This document shows, in pieces, positions 26,031 to 35,028 of a stretch of 64,000 nucleotides of DNA; positions within the stretch are counted from its first letter, which is position 1; each line of letters opens with the position of its first letter. The notes under the pieces are model-generated. The model worked only from the letters and a program-made list of their open reading frames with translations. It made no database searches and was not told the DNA's origin. Origin of the DNA: Thiohalomonas sp041685045 (GTDB taxonomy: Bacteria; Pseudomonadota; Gammaproteobacteria; Thiohalomonadales; Thiohalomonadaceae); the NCBI GenBank assembly GCA_041685045.1, contig JAWLGP010000023.1, positions 11,957 through 75,956 of the forward strand, given 5' to 3'. Position numbers and translations under genes: made by a program.

Positions 26031-27791
26031 TCAGGCAAAAATGCTCATATCCACTGAAATCCCCCGCTTGCGCAGCTCTTCGTAGAACTCGGGGATCTGC
26101 CGGGTGGGGCGGAAGGCGCCGGCGACCCGGCCGTTGTCTTCGAAGCCGGTCTGCTCGTACAGGAAGATGTCCTGCAGCTGCACCACCCCGGTCTCCACAC
26201 CGGTCACTTCGCAGATGTGGGTCACGCGCCGGCTGCCGTCGGAGAAACGACTCTGCTGCACGATGATGTCGACCGCCGCGGCGATCTGTTCGCGGATGGC
26301 GCTGGAGGGCAGCTCCATGCCCGCCATCATCACCATCACCTCCAGGCGCGAGATGGTGTCGCGCGGCGAGTTGGCATGGATGGTGGTGAGCGAACCGTCG
26401 TGGCCGGTGTTCATCGCCTGCAGCATGTCCAGCGCCTCGCCGCCGCGGCACTCGCCGACCACGATGCGGTCCGGGCGCATGCGCAGGCAGTTGCGCACCA
26501 GGTCGCGAATGGTGATCGCGCCCTTGCCCTCCAAATTGGGCGGCCGCGACTCGAGGGAGACGATGTGCGGCTGATTGAGCTTCAGCTCCGCTGCGTCCTC
26601 CACGGTGACGATGCGTTCGCCGCTCGGGATGAAGTTCGAGAGCACATTGAGGAGGGTGGTCTTGCCGCTGCCGGTGCCGCCGGAGATAACGATGTTCTTG
26701 CGCTGCCGCACCGCGGTTTGCAGGAAGGCGACCATCGCCGGGCTGACCGCATTGAAGCGGATGAGGTCGTCGGAGGTGAGCTTGTTTTTGGCGAACTTGC
26801 GGATGGTGATGCAGGGGCCGCGCAGCGCCAGTGGCGGGATCACCGCGTTGACCCGCGAACCGTCCTTGAGGCGCGCATCCACCATCGGCGAGCTCTCGTC
26901 GATGCGCCGCCCCAGCGGGGCGACGATGCGCTCGATGGCGAACACCACCGCCTCCGCACTGCTGAACTGCACCGGGGTGTGCTGCAGGCGCCCGTTGCGC
27001 TCGACGTAGATGTCGTCGTGGCGGTTCACCATGATTTCGGTGATGGTCTCGTCCGCCAGCAGCTCCTCCAGCGGTCCGAGGCCGACCGCTTCGTTGAGCA
27101 CCTCGTTGGTCAACTGCACCTTGTCGATGAGCGACGGCAGGCGCTCGCCGATGTGCTCGATGATCTCGACGATCAGCTGACGGGCCTGCTCGCGCAGCGC
27201 CCCCTCGTCCATCGACTCGACGTCGGTGCGGCGCACGTCCATCATGCGCAGCAGTTGCAGGTGGATACGGTTGCGCCAGAGCTGCCTTTCCGCCCGCGCC
27301 GCCGCCTCCGGGTCGTCCTCGTCCCAGGCAAGCACCGATTTCAACTGCGGTTCGCCGGCAGCGGCCGGCGGCGGCGGTGTGGTCGGCGGGGGTGCTGCGC
27401 TCGTGACTGCGGGAGGCGAGAGCTCCGGTGCGGCCGTCGACACCGGTTCGGGGCGCTCTTCGGTCGGTGCCGGATCCGCCCCCTCCTGCGCCGCTTCGAC
27501 GATGCCGACGAACAGCCGGTAGACATCGACGGCGATGGTGTCTGTCGAGCGCAGCGGGCCATAGTGCTGCACGCGGGCGTTGTTGACCCGCGTCCCCATG
27601 TTGGTCCCCTTGTCGTCGATGAAGATGCCGTTGGCATTCTGCACCAGTTCGGCGTGCACGCCGCCGATGCGCCAGCCCTTCAGCTGAATGAGATTGTGAC
27701 GCCCCTTGCCGATGGTGCAGCGCGACGCATTGCACCGCACGCGGGCGATCACCTCCTCGCCATCCTCCTCTTTGACGATGATGTCGAACAT
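26031..27791 (-). CDS. tadA: FHA domain fused to TadA/CpaF pilus assembly ATPase
   Basis: The 586-residue protein starts at MFDIIVKEEDGEEV (ATG 27791). A longer open frame to 29087 is a shadow of the secretin gene. Residues ~20-105 look like a forkhead-associated (phosphothreonine-binding) domain: CTIGKGRHNLIQL, VHAELVQN, GIFIDDKGTNMGTRVN. A Pro/Ala-rich linker (about 115-165) follows. Residues ~170-580 are a complete CpaF/TadA secretion ATPase: Walker A ISGGTGSGKTTLLN, an Asp/Glu box VEDAAELKL, Walker B-like MRPDRIVVGECRGGEAL, and the His box TGHDGSLTTIHAN. It powers Flp pilus extension at the inner membrane. Most TadA proteins lack the FHA domain. The secretin gene ends 5 bp upstream. Confidence 0.9.
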   Translation of the reverse strand: MFDIIVKEEDGEEVIARVRCNASRCTIGKGRHNLIQLKGWRIGGVHAELVQNANGIFIDDKGTNMGTRVNNARVQHYGPLRSTDTIAVDVYRLFVGIVEAAQEGADPAPTEERPEPVSTAAPELSPPAVTSAAPPPTTPPPPAAAGEPQLKSVLAWDEDDPEAAARAERQLWRNRIHLQLLRMMDVRRTDVESMDEGALREQARQLIVEIIEHIGERLPSLIDKVQLTNEVLNEAVGLGPLEELLADETITEIMVNRHDDIYVERNGRLQHTPVQFSSAEAVVFAIERIVAPLGRRIDESSPMVDARLKDGSRVNAVIPPLALRGPCITIRKFAKNKLTSDDLIRFNAVSPAMVAFLQTAVRQRKNIVISGGTGSGKTTLLNVLSNFIPSGERIVTVEDAAELKLNQPHIVSLESRPPNLEGKGAITIRDLVRNCLRMRPDRIVVGECRGGEALDMLQAMNTGHDGSLTTIHANSPRDTISRLEVMVMMAGMELPSSAIREQIAAAVDIIVQQSRFSDGSRRVTHICEVTGVETGVVQLQDIFLYEQTGFEDNGRVAGAFRPTRQIPEFYEELRKRGISVDMSIFA

Positions 27792-27796
27792 GGCGG

Positions 27797-29131
27797 TCAG
27801 TCCAGGATCAGCTCGCGGCCGGTGTTCTCCATGAACTCCTCGATCAGCGCTTTGCTCTTGGCCACCGCATTCTGATTGGTGGGCGAGGGGGCGTCGTAGA
27901 TGGTCGGGGTGACGAAGATCACCAGTTCGGTGCGCTTGTTGCGGAAGCTGGTGGAGCGGAACAGTGCCCCCAGGATCGGGATGTCGCCCAGCACCGGCAG
28001 CTTGCGCACATCCTCCGCCATTTCCCGGTTGACCAGACCGGAGATCACCAGCGTCTCGCCGTTGCGCATGGCGACGTCGGCCGTGGTCTTGCGGGAGAGA
28101 AAGCCCGGCAGACCCTGCACGGTGGTGGAGGAGTCGATGGCGCTCACCTCGGTGGCGACATTGGCCTGGATGTTGCCGGAGGCATCGGTCACCGGGGCGA
28201 TGGTGAGGGAGATGCCGTACTTCTTGTATTCCACGTTGAGCTGCCCGTCCGCGCCCGTGATCGGGATCGGCACCTCGCCGCCGGCCAGGAAGTCGGCCTT
28301 GCCGCCCGAACGGGCGGAGAGCCGCGGTTGCGCCAGGATCAGGGCGTCGCCGCTGGAGACCAGAAAATTGATGCGCGAGGTGATGTAGCTGGCGATACCG
28401 AAATAGCCGAGTGGCCGTGCCACCGTGCCGAGATCGTCGGCCAGGCCGGAGAGGTTGCTGTCGGCGGTGGTCTGCAGCTGGTTGAACTCGCCGTTGCGCC
28501 GATAGGCCTGGTTCATGTAGCCGACGCTCGGCCCGTTGATGCTGGCGTCCCACTCGATGCCGAGCTTGTCGAGCTGGCTGGTGTTGAACTCGGTGATCTT
28601 CACGTCCATGTAGATCATCGGGGCGTTGGCGCTGACCGCGGCCTGACGGGTGAGGTCGAGCACGCTGTCGTACTTTTTGGTCACCGCTTCGACCACCGGC
28701 CGGAACCGCGCATCGACTTCCCCCTCCACCACGGTGAAGTCGCCCACCTGACGCACGGCCAGGCCCGGTACCGATTCGAGCAGCTGGCGCACCTGGGAGG
28801 TCTGGCCGCGGGTGTCCTCCTTGGCGATGGTGACCTTGTAGTGGTCCTCGCGACCGCCGCTTCGCCAGATGTGCAGGTCGGTGATCCCCTCCGCCTCCGC
28901 CAGCACGATCAACTGCCCGTTTTCCAGGATGGTGGTGCTGAGCAGCTTGCCGTTGCCCACCGCCACCCGCGCCACCGGCCCGGTGTGCATGATCTTCACC
29001 TGGCCGACGAAGAGGCTGAGCTGGTCGACCGCCAGCGCCGGCAGCCACCCACCCAACAGCAACACCCCCACCACGCCGACCTGCCACAGCAGGCGTTTGG
29101 TTCCGAACCTGACTCGGTTGTTTCGGTTCAC
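27797..29131 (-). CDS. cpaC: Tad pilus outer-membrane secretin (CpaC/RcpA)
   Basis: This 444-residue protein has a signal peptide (LLWQVGVVGVLLLGGWLPALA, about residues 14-34), an N-terminal pilus-assembly domain (LSLFVGQVKIMHTGPVARVA), a BON/N1-type region (TSQVRQLLESVPGLAVRQVG) and a complete secretin domain at about residues 215-430 (the conserved VPIPITG segment, then ISGLVNREMAEDVRKLPVLG and GALFRSTSFRNKRTELVIFV). Secretins form the outer-membrane channel for the pilus. It lies between cpaB and the tadA-like gene with gaps of 11 and 5 bp. Confidence 0.93.
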   Translation of the reverse strand: MNRNNRVRFGTKRLLWQVGVVGVLLLGGWLPALAVDQLSLFVGQVKIMHTGPVARVAVGNGKLLSTTILENGQLIVLAEAEGITDLHIWRSGGREDHYKVTIAKEDTRGQTSQVRQLLESVPGLAVRQVGDFTVVEGEVDARFRPVVEAVTKKYDSVLDLTRQAAVSANAPMIYMDVKITEFNTSQLDKLGIEWDASINGPSVGYMNQAYRRNGEFNQLQTTADSNLSGLADDLGTVARPLGYFGIASYITSRINFLVSSGDALILAQPRLSARSGGKADFLAGGEVPIPITGADGQLNVEYKKYGISLTIAPVTDASGNIQANVATEVSAIDSSTTVQGLPGFLSRKTTADVAMRNGETLVISGLVNREMAEDVRKLPVLGDIPILGALFRSTSFRNKRTELVIFVTPTIYDAPSPTNQNAVAKSKALIEEFMENTGRELILD

Positions 29132-29142
29132 GCTGGCATCTC

Positions 29143-31302
29143 TTACTTCTGGACCTGGACGGCGGTGACGGTGGGTACCCCGTCGCGACTGCTGCCGCCG
29201 ATGATGAGCTCGAAAGTGGCGGCCAGCGCGGCGGCCTGCGCCTCGCTCCGCGCCTGCAACACCTCGCGCATGAGCCTCGCCTGTGCCGACCCGGTGTCGG
29301 CCGTCACCCCGCGAATGCGCTTGCCATCGCGGGTGACCACCGTCCCGTCGGCCTGCACCACCAGGTCGTTGCCGTCGAGCACCCGGCCGTCGGCGGTGCG
29401 CAGCTGGCCGTCGGCACCGACGGTGACACCCCGCAACAGGGTGCCGTCCTTGGTCATCACGGTGCCGTCCGCCGCCACCAGCAGACCGTCCTCGCGCTCG
29501 GTGAGGCCGTCGGCAATCAGCTTGCCCATGGCGACGGCCTGGGCGTTGCCGGGTTGCGCGGCAACACCCGCGACCGCCTGCTGCGTGACGCTGCGGACCT
29601 GGCCATCGGGGCCGAAGGCGAGCTGGCTCGCCTTGAGGACGGTACCGTCGGCGGTGACCACCTCGCCGTTGGCGTTCACCGTGGCGCCGCGCAGCACCGT
29701 GCCGTCGCGGGTCATCACCGTGCCGTCGGCGGCCACCAGGAAGCCGTCCTTGGTTTCGGTCAACTGACCGGCCGCCAGCTGTCGGGCGACCTCCCCGGCG
29801 CTCATCCCCTTCTCTGCGCGGACCCCGGCCACGGGCTGCTCGACCCGGCGCGTGACCGAACCGTCGGCGCCGACACTGATGCCGTCCGGCGTCAGCACCG
29901 TACCGTCGGCGGCGACCACCCGGCCCTCGGCATCGACCTTGACGCCCTTGAGCACCGTACCGTCGCGGGTCATCACGGTGCCGTCGCGGGTCACCAGGAA
30001 GCCGTCTTTGGTGACCTGCACGTCACCCGGCTTGAGCGCCCGACCGTCGCCGCTGACCACCGTGTCGGTATCGTTCAACACGCGGCCGTCGGCGATGAGC
30101 AGCTTGCCCTCCTTCGTCATCTGCAGCCGGCCGGGATCGACCACGGAGCCGTCGTCGGTGACCAGTTGACCGTGTTCGTTCACCCGCAGGCCGCGCCCGG
30201 AAAGCACCACGCCTTCCTTTGTCATCACCACGCCGTTTTTCACCACCAGATTGGGATCGACGATCACCTTGCCGTCGGGGGTCAGGATCACCCCATCCGC
30301 CAGCTTGCCGTCGCGGCTCATTACCACGCGCCCGTCGCGGGTGGTCACGGTACCGTCCGGCTGCACGATGAGGTCCTGCAGCACCTTGCCGTCACGGGTC
30401 ATCACCACCCCGTCCTTGACGATCAGATCGCCGTCGTTCAGCGCCCTGACATTGTCCAGATCGGCCGACGCGGCGTGCACCCGGGCCCCCTCCGCCTCGC
30501 GCTGGGCGTAGCCGTAGATGTCCTGCGGCTTGATCTCCTCGAACAGGGCGCGGCCGGTGTCCTTGCGGTTGCGCAACAGCGCCACCAGGTCGCCCTTTTC
30601 GCGCGCCGCCGCCAACAGCGCCGCCTGCTCTGGCGAGACGTTGACAGTCAGGGTGGTGTAGGTGAAGGCGTTGCGGTTGCCTCCGCTCACTTCGATGTAT
30701 TTGGCCTGGTAGTCGCCCGCGGCCTCCCGGCCGGTGGCCAGCACCTCGATGTTCTGCAGCAGCGGCACGATACGGTCCTGGTCGTCGCTGCGCTGGCTGC
30801 CCTTGGTCTCGGCCGGCAGCCGCGCATACAGGTCGATGCGGTTGCCGGGGCGGATGAAGCCGGCGATGGAGTTGATCTCGTCGACCTGGAGGGTCATGGC
30901 ACGCCGCCCGAGGGCGATGGTGTCGGAGAAGTCGCGGGCGAGCTCTTCCTGCACAAAGGTCTTGAGCAGCGGCGTGCCGCTGCCCAGGGGTTTGGTCAGG
31001 AAGTTGCCCTCATAACGGGCGAACAGGTCGGGGGTTACCACATCGGGATAGGCGAGTTCCGCCGGGATCTGACGCACCGCCATCGTGGCGCCGTTGATGG
31101 GCGAGCCCTGCGGCAGGTCGCGCTTGGCCACCACCACCGCCACCTGTCGCCCCTCCCGGGCGCGCATGGCCGCCAGCAGTTCGTTTTCCTTCATGCGCAG
31201 ATACAGATAGGTGAAGCCTGCCGCCGCCAGGCCGAAGGCCAGCGCACCGACAATGAGCTTGACCGTGCCCTTCTTGCGTTTCGATGCGATTACCGTCGCC
31301 AT
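29143..31302 (-). CDS. cpaB: CpaB/RcpC pilus assembly protein with a large internal repeat domain
   Basis: The 719-residue protein is more than twice the usual CpaB length (about 250-350). Residues 15-36 form an N-terminal membrane anchor. Residues ~50-265 are an ordinary SAF/RcpC region (VVVAKRDLPQGSPINGATMA, then GRRAMTLQVDEINSIAGFI and GNRIDLYA). Residues ~288-665 are a repeat domain of short units of the type DGTVMTRDGTVLRGV, and the last ~35 residues (ATFELIIGG...) look like the terminal strand of an ordinary CpaB. The repeats therefore appear inserted within the family fold. CpaB is a periplasmic component that helps assemble or gate the secretin. The start has an upstream purine-rich segment and follows the pilin gene by 18 bp. 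Confidence 0.88.
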   Translation of the reverse strand: MATVIASKRKKGTVKLIVGALAFGLAAAGFTYLYLRMKENELLAAMRAREGRQVAVVVAKRDLPQGSPINGATMAVRQIPAELAYPDVVTPDLFARYEGNFLTKPLGSGTPLLKTFVQEELARDFSDTIALGRRAMTLQVDEINSIAGFIRPGNRIDLYARLPAETKGSQRSDDQDRIVPLLQNIEVLATGREAAGDYQAKYIEVSGGNRNAFTYTTLTVNVSPEQAALLAAAREKGDLVALLRNRKDTGRALFEEIKPQDIYGYAQREAEGARVHAASADLDNVRALNDGDLIVKDGVVMTRDGKVLQDLIVQPDGTVTTRDGRVVMSRDGKLADGVILTPDGKVIVDPNLVVKNGVVMTKEGVVLSGRGLRVNEHGQLVTDDGSVVDPGRLQMTKEGKLLIADGRVLNDTDTVVSGDGRALKPGDVQVTKDGFLVTRDGTVMTRDGTVLKGVKVDAEGRVVAADGTVLTPDGISVGADGSVTRRVEQPVAGVRAEKGMSAGEVARQLAAGQLTETKDGFLVAADGTVMTRDGTVLRGATVNANGEVVTADGTVLKASQLAFGPDGQVRSVTQQAVAGVAAQPGNAQAVAMGKLIADGLTEREDGLLVAADGTVMTKDGTLLRGVTVGADGQLRTADGRVLDGNDLVVQADGTVVTRDGKRIRGVTADTGSAQARLMREVLQARSEAQAAALAATFELIIGGSSRDGVPTVTAVQVQK
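29308..30441 (-). repeat. Tandem DG-V-T-DG-x-V-L repeats inside cpaB
   Basis: Some 15-25 degenerate units of about 12-20 residues, each with a DG turn followed by a short hydrophobic strand (for example TVMTRDGTVL, VVAADGTVLTPDG, GVVMTKEGVVL), cover residues ~288-665. At DNA level, related GTCACCGTGCCGTC-type blocks recur in the region. Such a pattern predicts a beta-solenoid or beta-hairpin stack. Unit boundaries were read by eye and are approximate. Confidence 0.8.
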
Positions 31303-31320
31303 GGGTGATTCGTTTCCAGG

Positions 31321-31683
31321 TCAGAAACAGTTGAGCGGGAACTTGTCCCAGTCGTCGCAGATCGTCGGCGTCGGGATGTGCTTCTCCAGCCCCAGGTTGG
31401 CCGGGTCGGTGTACTTTTCGAACTCATCCAGATACCCCTTGGCCTCGGCCTGGAGCTTCGCGTACTCGTTGTCGGTCACGTTGGTCGGCAGTGTCGACAG
31501 CGACATCGCATACGAGTAGCCCTGGTAGTTGAGGCGGTAGGTCTCCTCGACCTTTTCGATGGCGTTGACCTTGCCGGCCCCCTCCCGCGAGTCGTACACG
31601 GCGGCCAGCAGGGCGGCGATCAGGGCACCGGTGACGATGGCGTACTCGACCGCGGCCTGCCCCCGTTGTCTGTGTATCGGCAT
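31321..31683 (-). CDS. TadE/Flp-like minor pseudopilin, short form
   Basis: This 120-residue protein has the class III signal RGQAAVEYAIVTGALIAALL: cleavage is expected after Gly8, with Glu at +5 and Tyr at +6. The first ~35 residues form the processed leader and membrane helix. The remainder is a short soluble domain (VEETYRLNYQGYSYAMSLST) with two C-terminal Cys (TICDDW and LNCF), which could form a disulfide. Larger than Flp pilin and smaller than the usual TadE. It sits 18 bp before cpaB and 6 bp after the secreted-protein gene. Confidence 0.8.
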   Translation of the reverse strand: MPIHRQRGQAAVEYAIVTGALIAALLAAVYDSREGAGKVNAIEKVEETYRLNYQGYSYAMSLSTLPTNVTDNEYAKLQAEAKGYLDEFEKYTDPANLGLEKHIPTPTICDDWDKFPLNCF

Positions 31684-31689
31684 CGGCGC

Positions 31690-32379
31690 TCAATACTCCA
31701 CACTGTTGGCCACGACCACCGCGCCCTTGTCGAGCCCGTGCACGGTCACGGTGACCTCGGCCCCGGTGCGCTGGAACTGCAGGATGCGGGTGTGTCCGGT
31801 GTCGCTGCCGGACTCCATCGCCAGCTGCCAGCCGCGATCGGCATAGTGACCGCGGTAGTAGTCGGCGTTGGCCGCGGCGGAAAAACCGTTGGCCAGCAAC
31901 AGGGTGCGCGCCCGCTTGCCGATGTCGTCGCTGGGGATGTCATTGATCACGCTGCTTCCATCCATCATCGGAAAGCCGTTGCCCGGCTTTAGCCGCGCCT
32001 TGGCGGGATCGAGGTGGCTCACCGCCAGATAGCCCCAGGATTCACCGGGGCCGGCCGGCTGCACCTGCACCGACAGGAAGTACTCGCCATCGAGCCGGGT
32101 GATCATCTGCCAGGGACCGAAACTGTTCTCCAGATAGCCCGGCAACTCCTTGCGCGGGCTATGCCAGAGCTGGCGGTAGTAGCGCAGGACGAGGTCGGTG
32201 GAGCGCGACACCTGGAAACGGCGAATGGCCAACTGCATGCCGTTGACCGTCGAGGCGCCGGTCACCGACTCCACCCGGGCGTCGGGCGGGGCGGGCAAAG
32301 CAGGGGCCGCCGTCACCGGCCCCGCCAGCGCGAGCGACAGGGCAAGGACAAGGGCAAGGCGGATGCGGTGTCGCGTCAT
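31690..32379 (-). CDS. Secreted protein of unknown function in the tad locus
   Basis: This 229-residue protein has a clear signal peptide (LALVLALSLALAGPVTAAPA). The mature part has a repeated theme: two segments that read alike, FQVSRSTDLVLRYYRQLW and GFSAAANADYYRGHYADRGW, suggesting two related subdomains. It has no cysteines. I do not recognise a family. It is translationally coupled to the TadE-like gene upstream (its ATG overlaps the TAA stop by one base) and lies 6 bp from the next pilin gene, so it is surely part of pilus assembly or its periplasmic scaffold, though what it does is unknown. Confidence 0.8.
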   Translation of the reverse strand: MTRHRIRLALVLALSLALAGPVTAAPALPAPPDARVESVTGASTVNGMQLAIRRFQVSRSTDLVLRYYRQLWHSPRKELPGYLENSFGPWQMITRLDGEYFLSVQVQPAGPGESWGYLAVSHLDPAKARLKPGNGFPMMDGSSVINDIPSDDIGKRARTLLLANGFSAAANADYYRGHYADRGWQLAMESGSDTGHTRILQFQRTGAEVTVTVHGLDKGAVVVANSVEY

Positions 32380-33290
32380 TATTTGATCTCGCAGAGACCG
32401 CGGCCGGTCCCCGACTCCTCGTCGCAGACGACCGCCTGGGTGGTCGGTTTCAGCCGGTCCGGCGGCACCGAGTCGTAGTCCACGTAGCCGAAGCGCAGGC
32501 TGTTCGGCTTCAGCTCCGGCGCGAACACGCCGAGCACGGTCTGCGCGGTGCGCATCACCTCGTTGTCGAGCAGGGCGGTCGGGACGAGGCCGCGGGTCTG
32601 GTAGGCGGCCATGGCCGAGCTGCCGGCGTTCCAGTGCTGGCTCAGGACACCGGCCTGGGCGGTGAAGGTCAGCCCGTCCTTGAAGGTGTCCACTCCGGAC
32701 AACCGGTTGTCGGGGTCGAACCAGTCGAGGCGCGCGGTCTTGATGCCGCTTTCCGCCTGGTAGTAGCCATCGGCATCGATGGCGGTGAAGCCGGCGTCGA
32801 TGCCGAGAAAGTCGAGCGCGCTGGCGAGGGCACTGAATACCGCGTCGAGGACGTGCAGCAGCGGCGTGACAATGCCGAGGGCGTCCGGGGTCGGCTCCTC
32901 GGCCGCCGGGCTGCCGCGGTTGTCACCGTCATACAGGCGGGTGCCGCGGTGGTCCTGCCACAGCACGTTGCGCGTCGCCACGCTCCAACCGTTGACCTTG
33001 TCGGCGGCGTCGAGCGGCCGCGCCGGGTCGGACAAAAAACGGCGATGCGCCTCCCGCTGCAGCGCCCCGGCGTCCTTCACCGGCAGCGTCTGGGTGAAGC
33101 CGTCCGGCGGGGTGTCGCTGGCGTGCCAGACGGTGTACTCCCACGCCTCATAGCGTGCCGCCTGAATGGTGCTGTGGCGCATGTCGATGTACTTGCCGAG
33201 CAACGGGATGAGCAGAAAGGCGGGAATCAGCACGAGGCCGGCCGCCACCGTGAACTCGGTCATCGCCTGTCCGCGCTGTCGCCGCCGCAT
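32379..33290 (-). CDS. TadE/TadG-like pseudopilin
   Basis: This 303-residue protein starts MRRRQRGQAMTEFTVAAG: a class III signal with cleavage expected after Gly7, Glu at +5 and Phe at +6, followed by one membrane helix (LVLIPAFLLIPLLGKYI). The ~260-residue periplasmic domain is not related in any obvious way to the other TadE-like protein of this locus. Near the C-terminus are two Cys (AVVCDEES and GLCEIK). TadE/F/G-like proteins are minor components required for Flp fibre formation. It overlaps the next gene by one base and lies 4 bp after the TadG-like gene. Confidence 0.82.
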   Translation of the reverse strand: MRRRQRGQAMTEFTVAAGLVLIPAFLLIPLLGKYIDMRHSTIQAARYEAWEYTVWHASDTPPDGFTQTLPVKDAGALQREAHRRFLSDPARPLDAADKVNGWSVATRNVLWQDHRGTRLYDGDNRGSPAAEEPTPDALGIVTPLLHVLDAVFSALASALDFLGIDAGFTAIDADGYYQAESGIKTARLDWFDPDNRLSGVDTFKDGLTFTAQAGVLSQHWNAGSSAMAAYQTRGLVPTALLDNEVMRTAQTVLGVFAPELKPNSLRFGYVDYDSVPPDRLKPTTQAVVCDEESGTGRGLCEIK

Positions 33291-33294
33291 CGCC

Positions 33295-34959
33295 TCAAAT
33301 CCCGAAGGTGTCGTGGATGAACTGGTTGAAATCGGCCAGCGCCTTGAAGGCGTCGTCCTGCCACGGCTCCTTCTGCTGGATGGCCATCGCCGCCAGCCGT
33401 TCGTTGTTGGAGGTGTCCACCAGGCGCGCCTGCCAGAACGGGTTGAAGGTGTTGCCGATCTCGGTGAGACCGTCGCTGCGCCGGAAGTACCAGAGGTCGT
33501 TGGGGCGGGCGAAATAGACCTCCGACTTGGTCAGCACCCCGATCTCGTCGTCCGGCGCCTTGTCCTTGAGTTCGAACCGGCCGGCGCTCGGCACCAGATC
33601 CCGGTTCACCGCGCCCATCTCCTTGACCAGTCCGAGCAGCAGGTAGGGCGCTTCGAAGCCGTAGGCCGGCTCGTCCGGATCGTTGTCCAGATAGCGCGGC
33701 AGCCCCTTGTAGCTTTTGCTGACGTTCTGGGTGGGCACCTGGGACATGACCCCCATGCCCGGGAAATACCAGGCGGTGTTGTTCAGGGGGGAGCGGCCGT
33801 AGTCGTCCAGTTCCACCGGACCGCCCAGGTTCCACAGCCCCATGGAAGCGGCGCTCTGGGCGTTGGTGCCCGGCACCCCGGTCTGCGCATAGCCCGCGCT
33901 GAACGGCGCCGAGGTGGGGAACGGGCCGGTGAACTTGATCGGGCAGCCCTCCCACACCAGCAGATCGATACAGGCGCGCAAGCGGATCTGGCCCTCGCCG
34001 ATGCGCAGCGAGCCCCCGCCAATCAGGAAATGGATGCCGCCGCCGGCAATGAGATTGAGACCGGTGGTATCCGCCGCGGACCAGCCGAAATTGCCCGCCT
34101 CGGGGGTGCCCTCGGTGAAGCGCAATTCGGTGCCGCCCCAGCGGTCCAGGCTCAGTCCGAGCTCGATCCAGATCTTGAAGATGTCGTGGTCCATGAACTC
34201 GAAACCGGCCTGGTATTTCCAGTGCGGGATGAGCGGCAGCGACCAGCCGCGCTGGGTGCTGAACGGGTCGCGCCCCTTGCGCACCACCGCGGCGAAAAAG
34301 CTCGGCATGTTGTTCTGGCGCAGGAATTCCCGGTGGTAGGAGTAGACGTGTCCCACCAGGGAGACGAAGCCGAAGTCGGAGACCTTGGCCCCGGGGGCGT
34401 TGCGCCGGACCATCTCGTAAACGGTGCCGACACTGAGGGCGATACTGGCGGTGTGAAAGGCGAGCTGGCTGATGCTGTAGGCGCGGTTGATGTTGTAGAG
34501 AACGGGCACCCCCACCCTGGCCACCGCGTTGGTGACCTTCTGCGCCGCCTGGCCGAGCACGTTGAAGCCGGCGGCCACGCCGTTGAGCATCGCGGCGATG
34601 GCGTTGCCGACCACCGGAATGGCGTTGAAGGCGTTGGCGTAGAGCCGCAAAAACGGGGAGAAGGACTGGATGTGGTTGGCCCACGACACCAGCCCCACCA
34701 GCTGACCGATGGCCACCTCATTGGCGACCATCGCCCGGTTGGTGTAGGCGGCGAAGTTGAGGTCGCGTGCCTCGACCACGGAGACGCTGAACGCCGCCGC
34801 ATCGGCCGCGTTCTGCAGGGCCATCTTCTCGCTGGTCAGGCGACCGGCCTTATAGAGAAAGACCAGCCCGAGCAGGACCACGCCCAGAAACAGCAGCGAG
34901 AAGACCAGGGCCTGTCCCCGCTGGCCGGCGAAACAGTGTCCCCCGGCAGGGTAACCCAT
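33295..34959 (-). CDS. TadG-like envelope protein of the tad locus
   Basis: This 554-residue protein has an N-terminal motif FAGQRGQALVFSLLFLGVV followed by one membrane helix, then NAADAAAFSVSVVEARDLNF, the typical 'helix then DAAAxA' arrangement of TadG-like proteins. Unlike the TadE-like proteins it lacks a Glu at +5 after RG, so it is probably not processed by the prepilin peptidase. The rest is a long periplasmic region with several hydrophobic stretches (NAIPVVGNAIAAMLNGVAAG). No von Willebrand A domain (MIDAS motif DxSxS) was seen, although many TadG proteins carry one. It is preceded by flp with a 69 bp gap. Confidence 0.75.
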   Translation of the reverse strand: MGYPAGGHCFAGQRGQALVFSLLFLGVVLLGLVFLYKAGRLTSEKMALQNAADAAAFSVSVVEARDLNFAAYTNRAMVANEVAIGQLVGLVSWANHIQSFSPFLRLYANAFNAIPVVGNAIAAMLNGVAAGFNVLGQAAQKVTNAVARVGVPVLYNINRAYSISQLAFHTASIALSVGTVYEMVRRNAPGAKVSDFGFVSLVGHVYSYHREFLRQNNMPSFFAAVVRKGRDPFSTQRGWSLPLIPHWKYQAGFEFMDHDIFKIWIELGLSLDRWGGTELRFTEGTPEAGNFGWSAADTTGLNLIAGGGIHFLIGGGSLRIGEGQIRLRACIDLLVWEGCPIKFTGPFPTSAPFSAGYAQTGVPGTNAQSAASMGLWNLGGPVELDDYGRSPLNNTAWYFPGMGVMSQVPTQNVSKSYKGLPRYLDNDPDEPAYGFEAPYLLLGLVKEMGAVNRDLVPSAGRFELKDKAPDDEIGVLTKSEVYFARPNDLWYFRRSDGLTEIGNTFNPFWQARLVDTSNNERLAAMAIQQKEPWQDDAFKALADFNQFIHDTFGI

Positions 34960-35028
34960 GGTGTTCCCCGATCGGCAGGCCGGGCCCGGAAGCCCGGCCG
35001 GTCGGTTGAGCTTGGATGCGGCCGACGA

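Noticed and set aside
26031..29087. One 1018-residue open frame covering both the secretin and the ATPase regions
   Set aside because: The first ~430 residues are a Gly/Arg-rich shadow of the secretin gene. The real start is MFDIIV at 27791.
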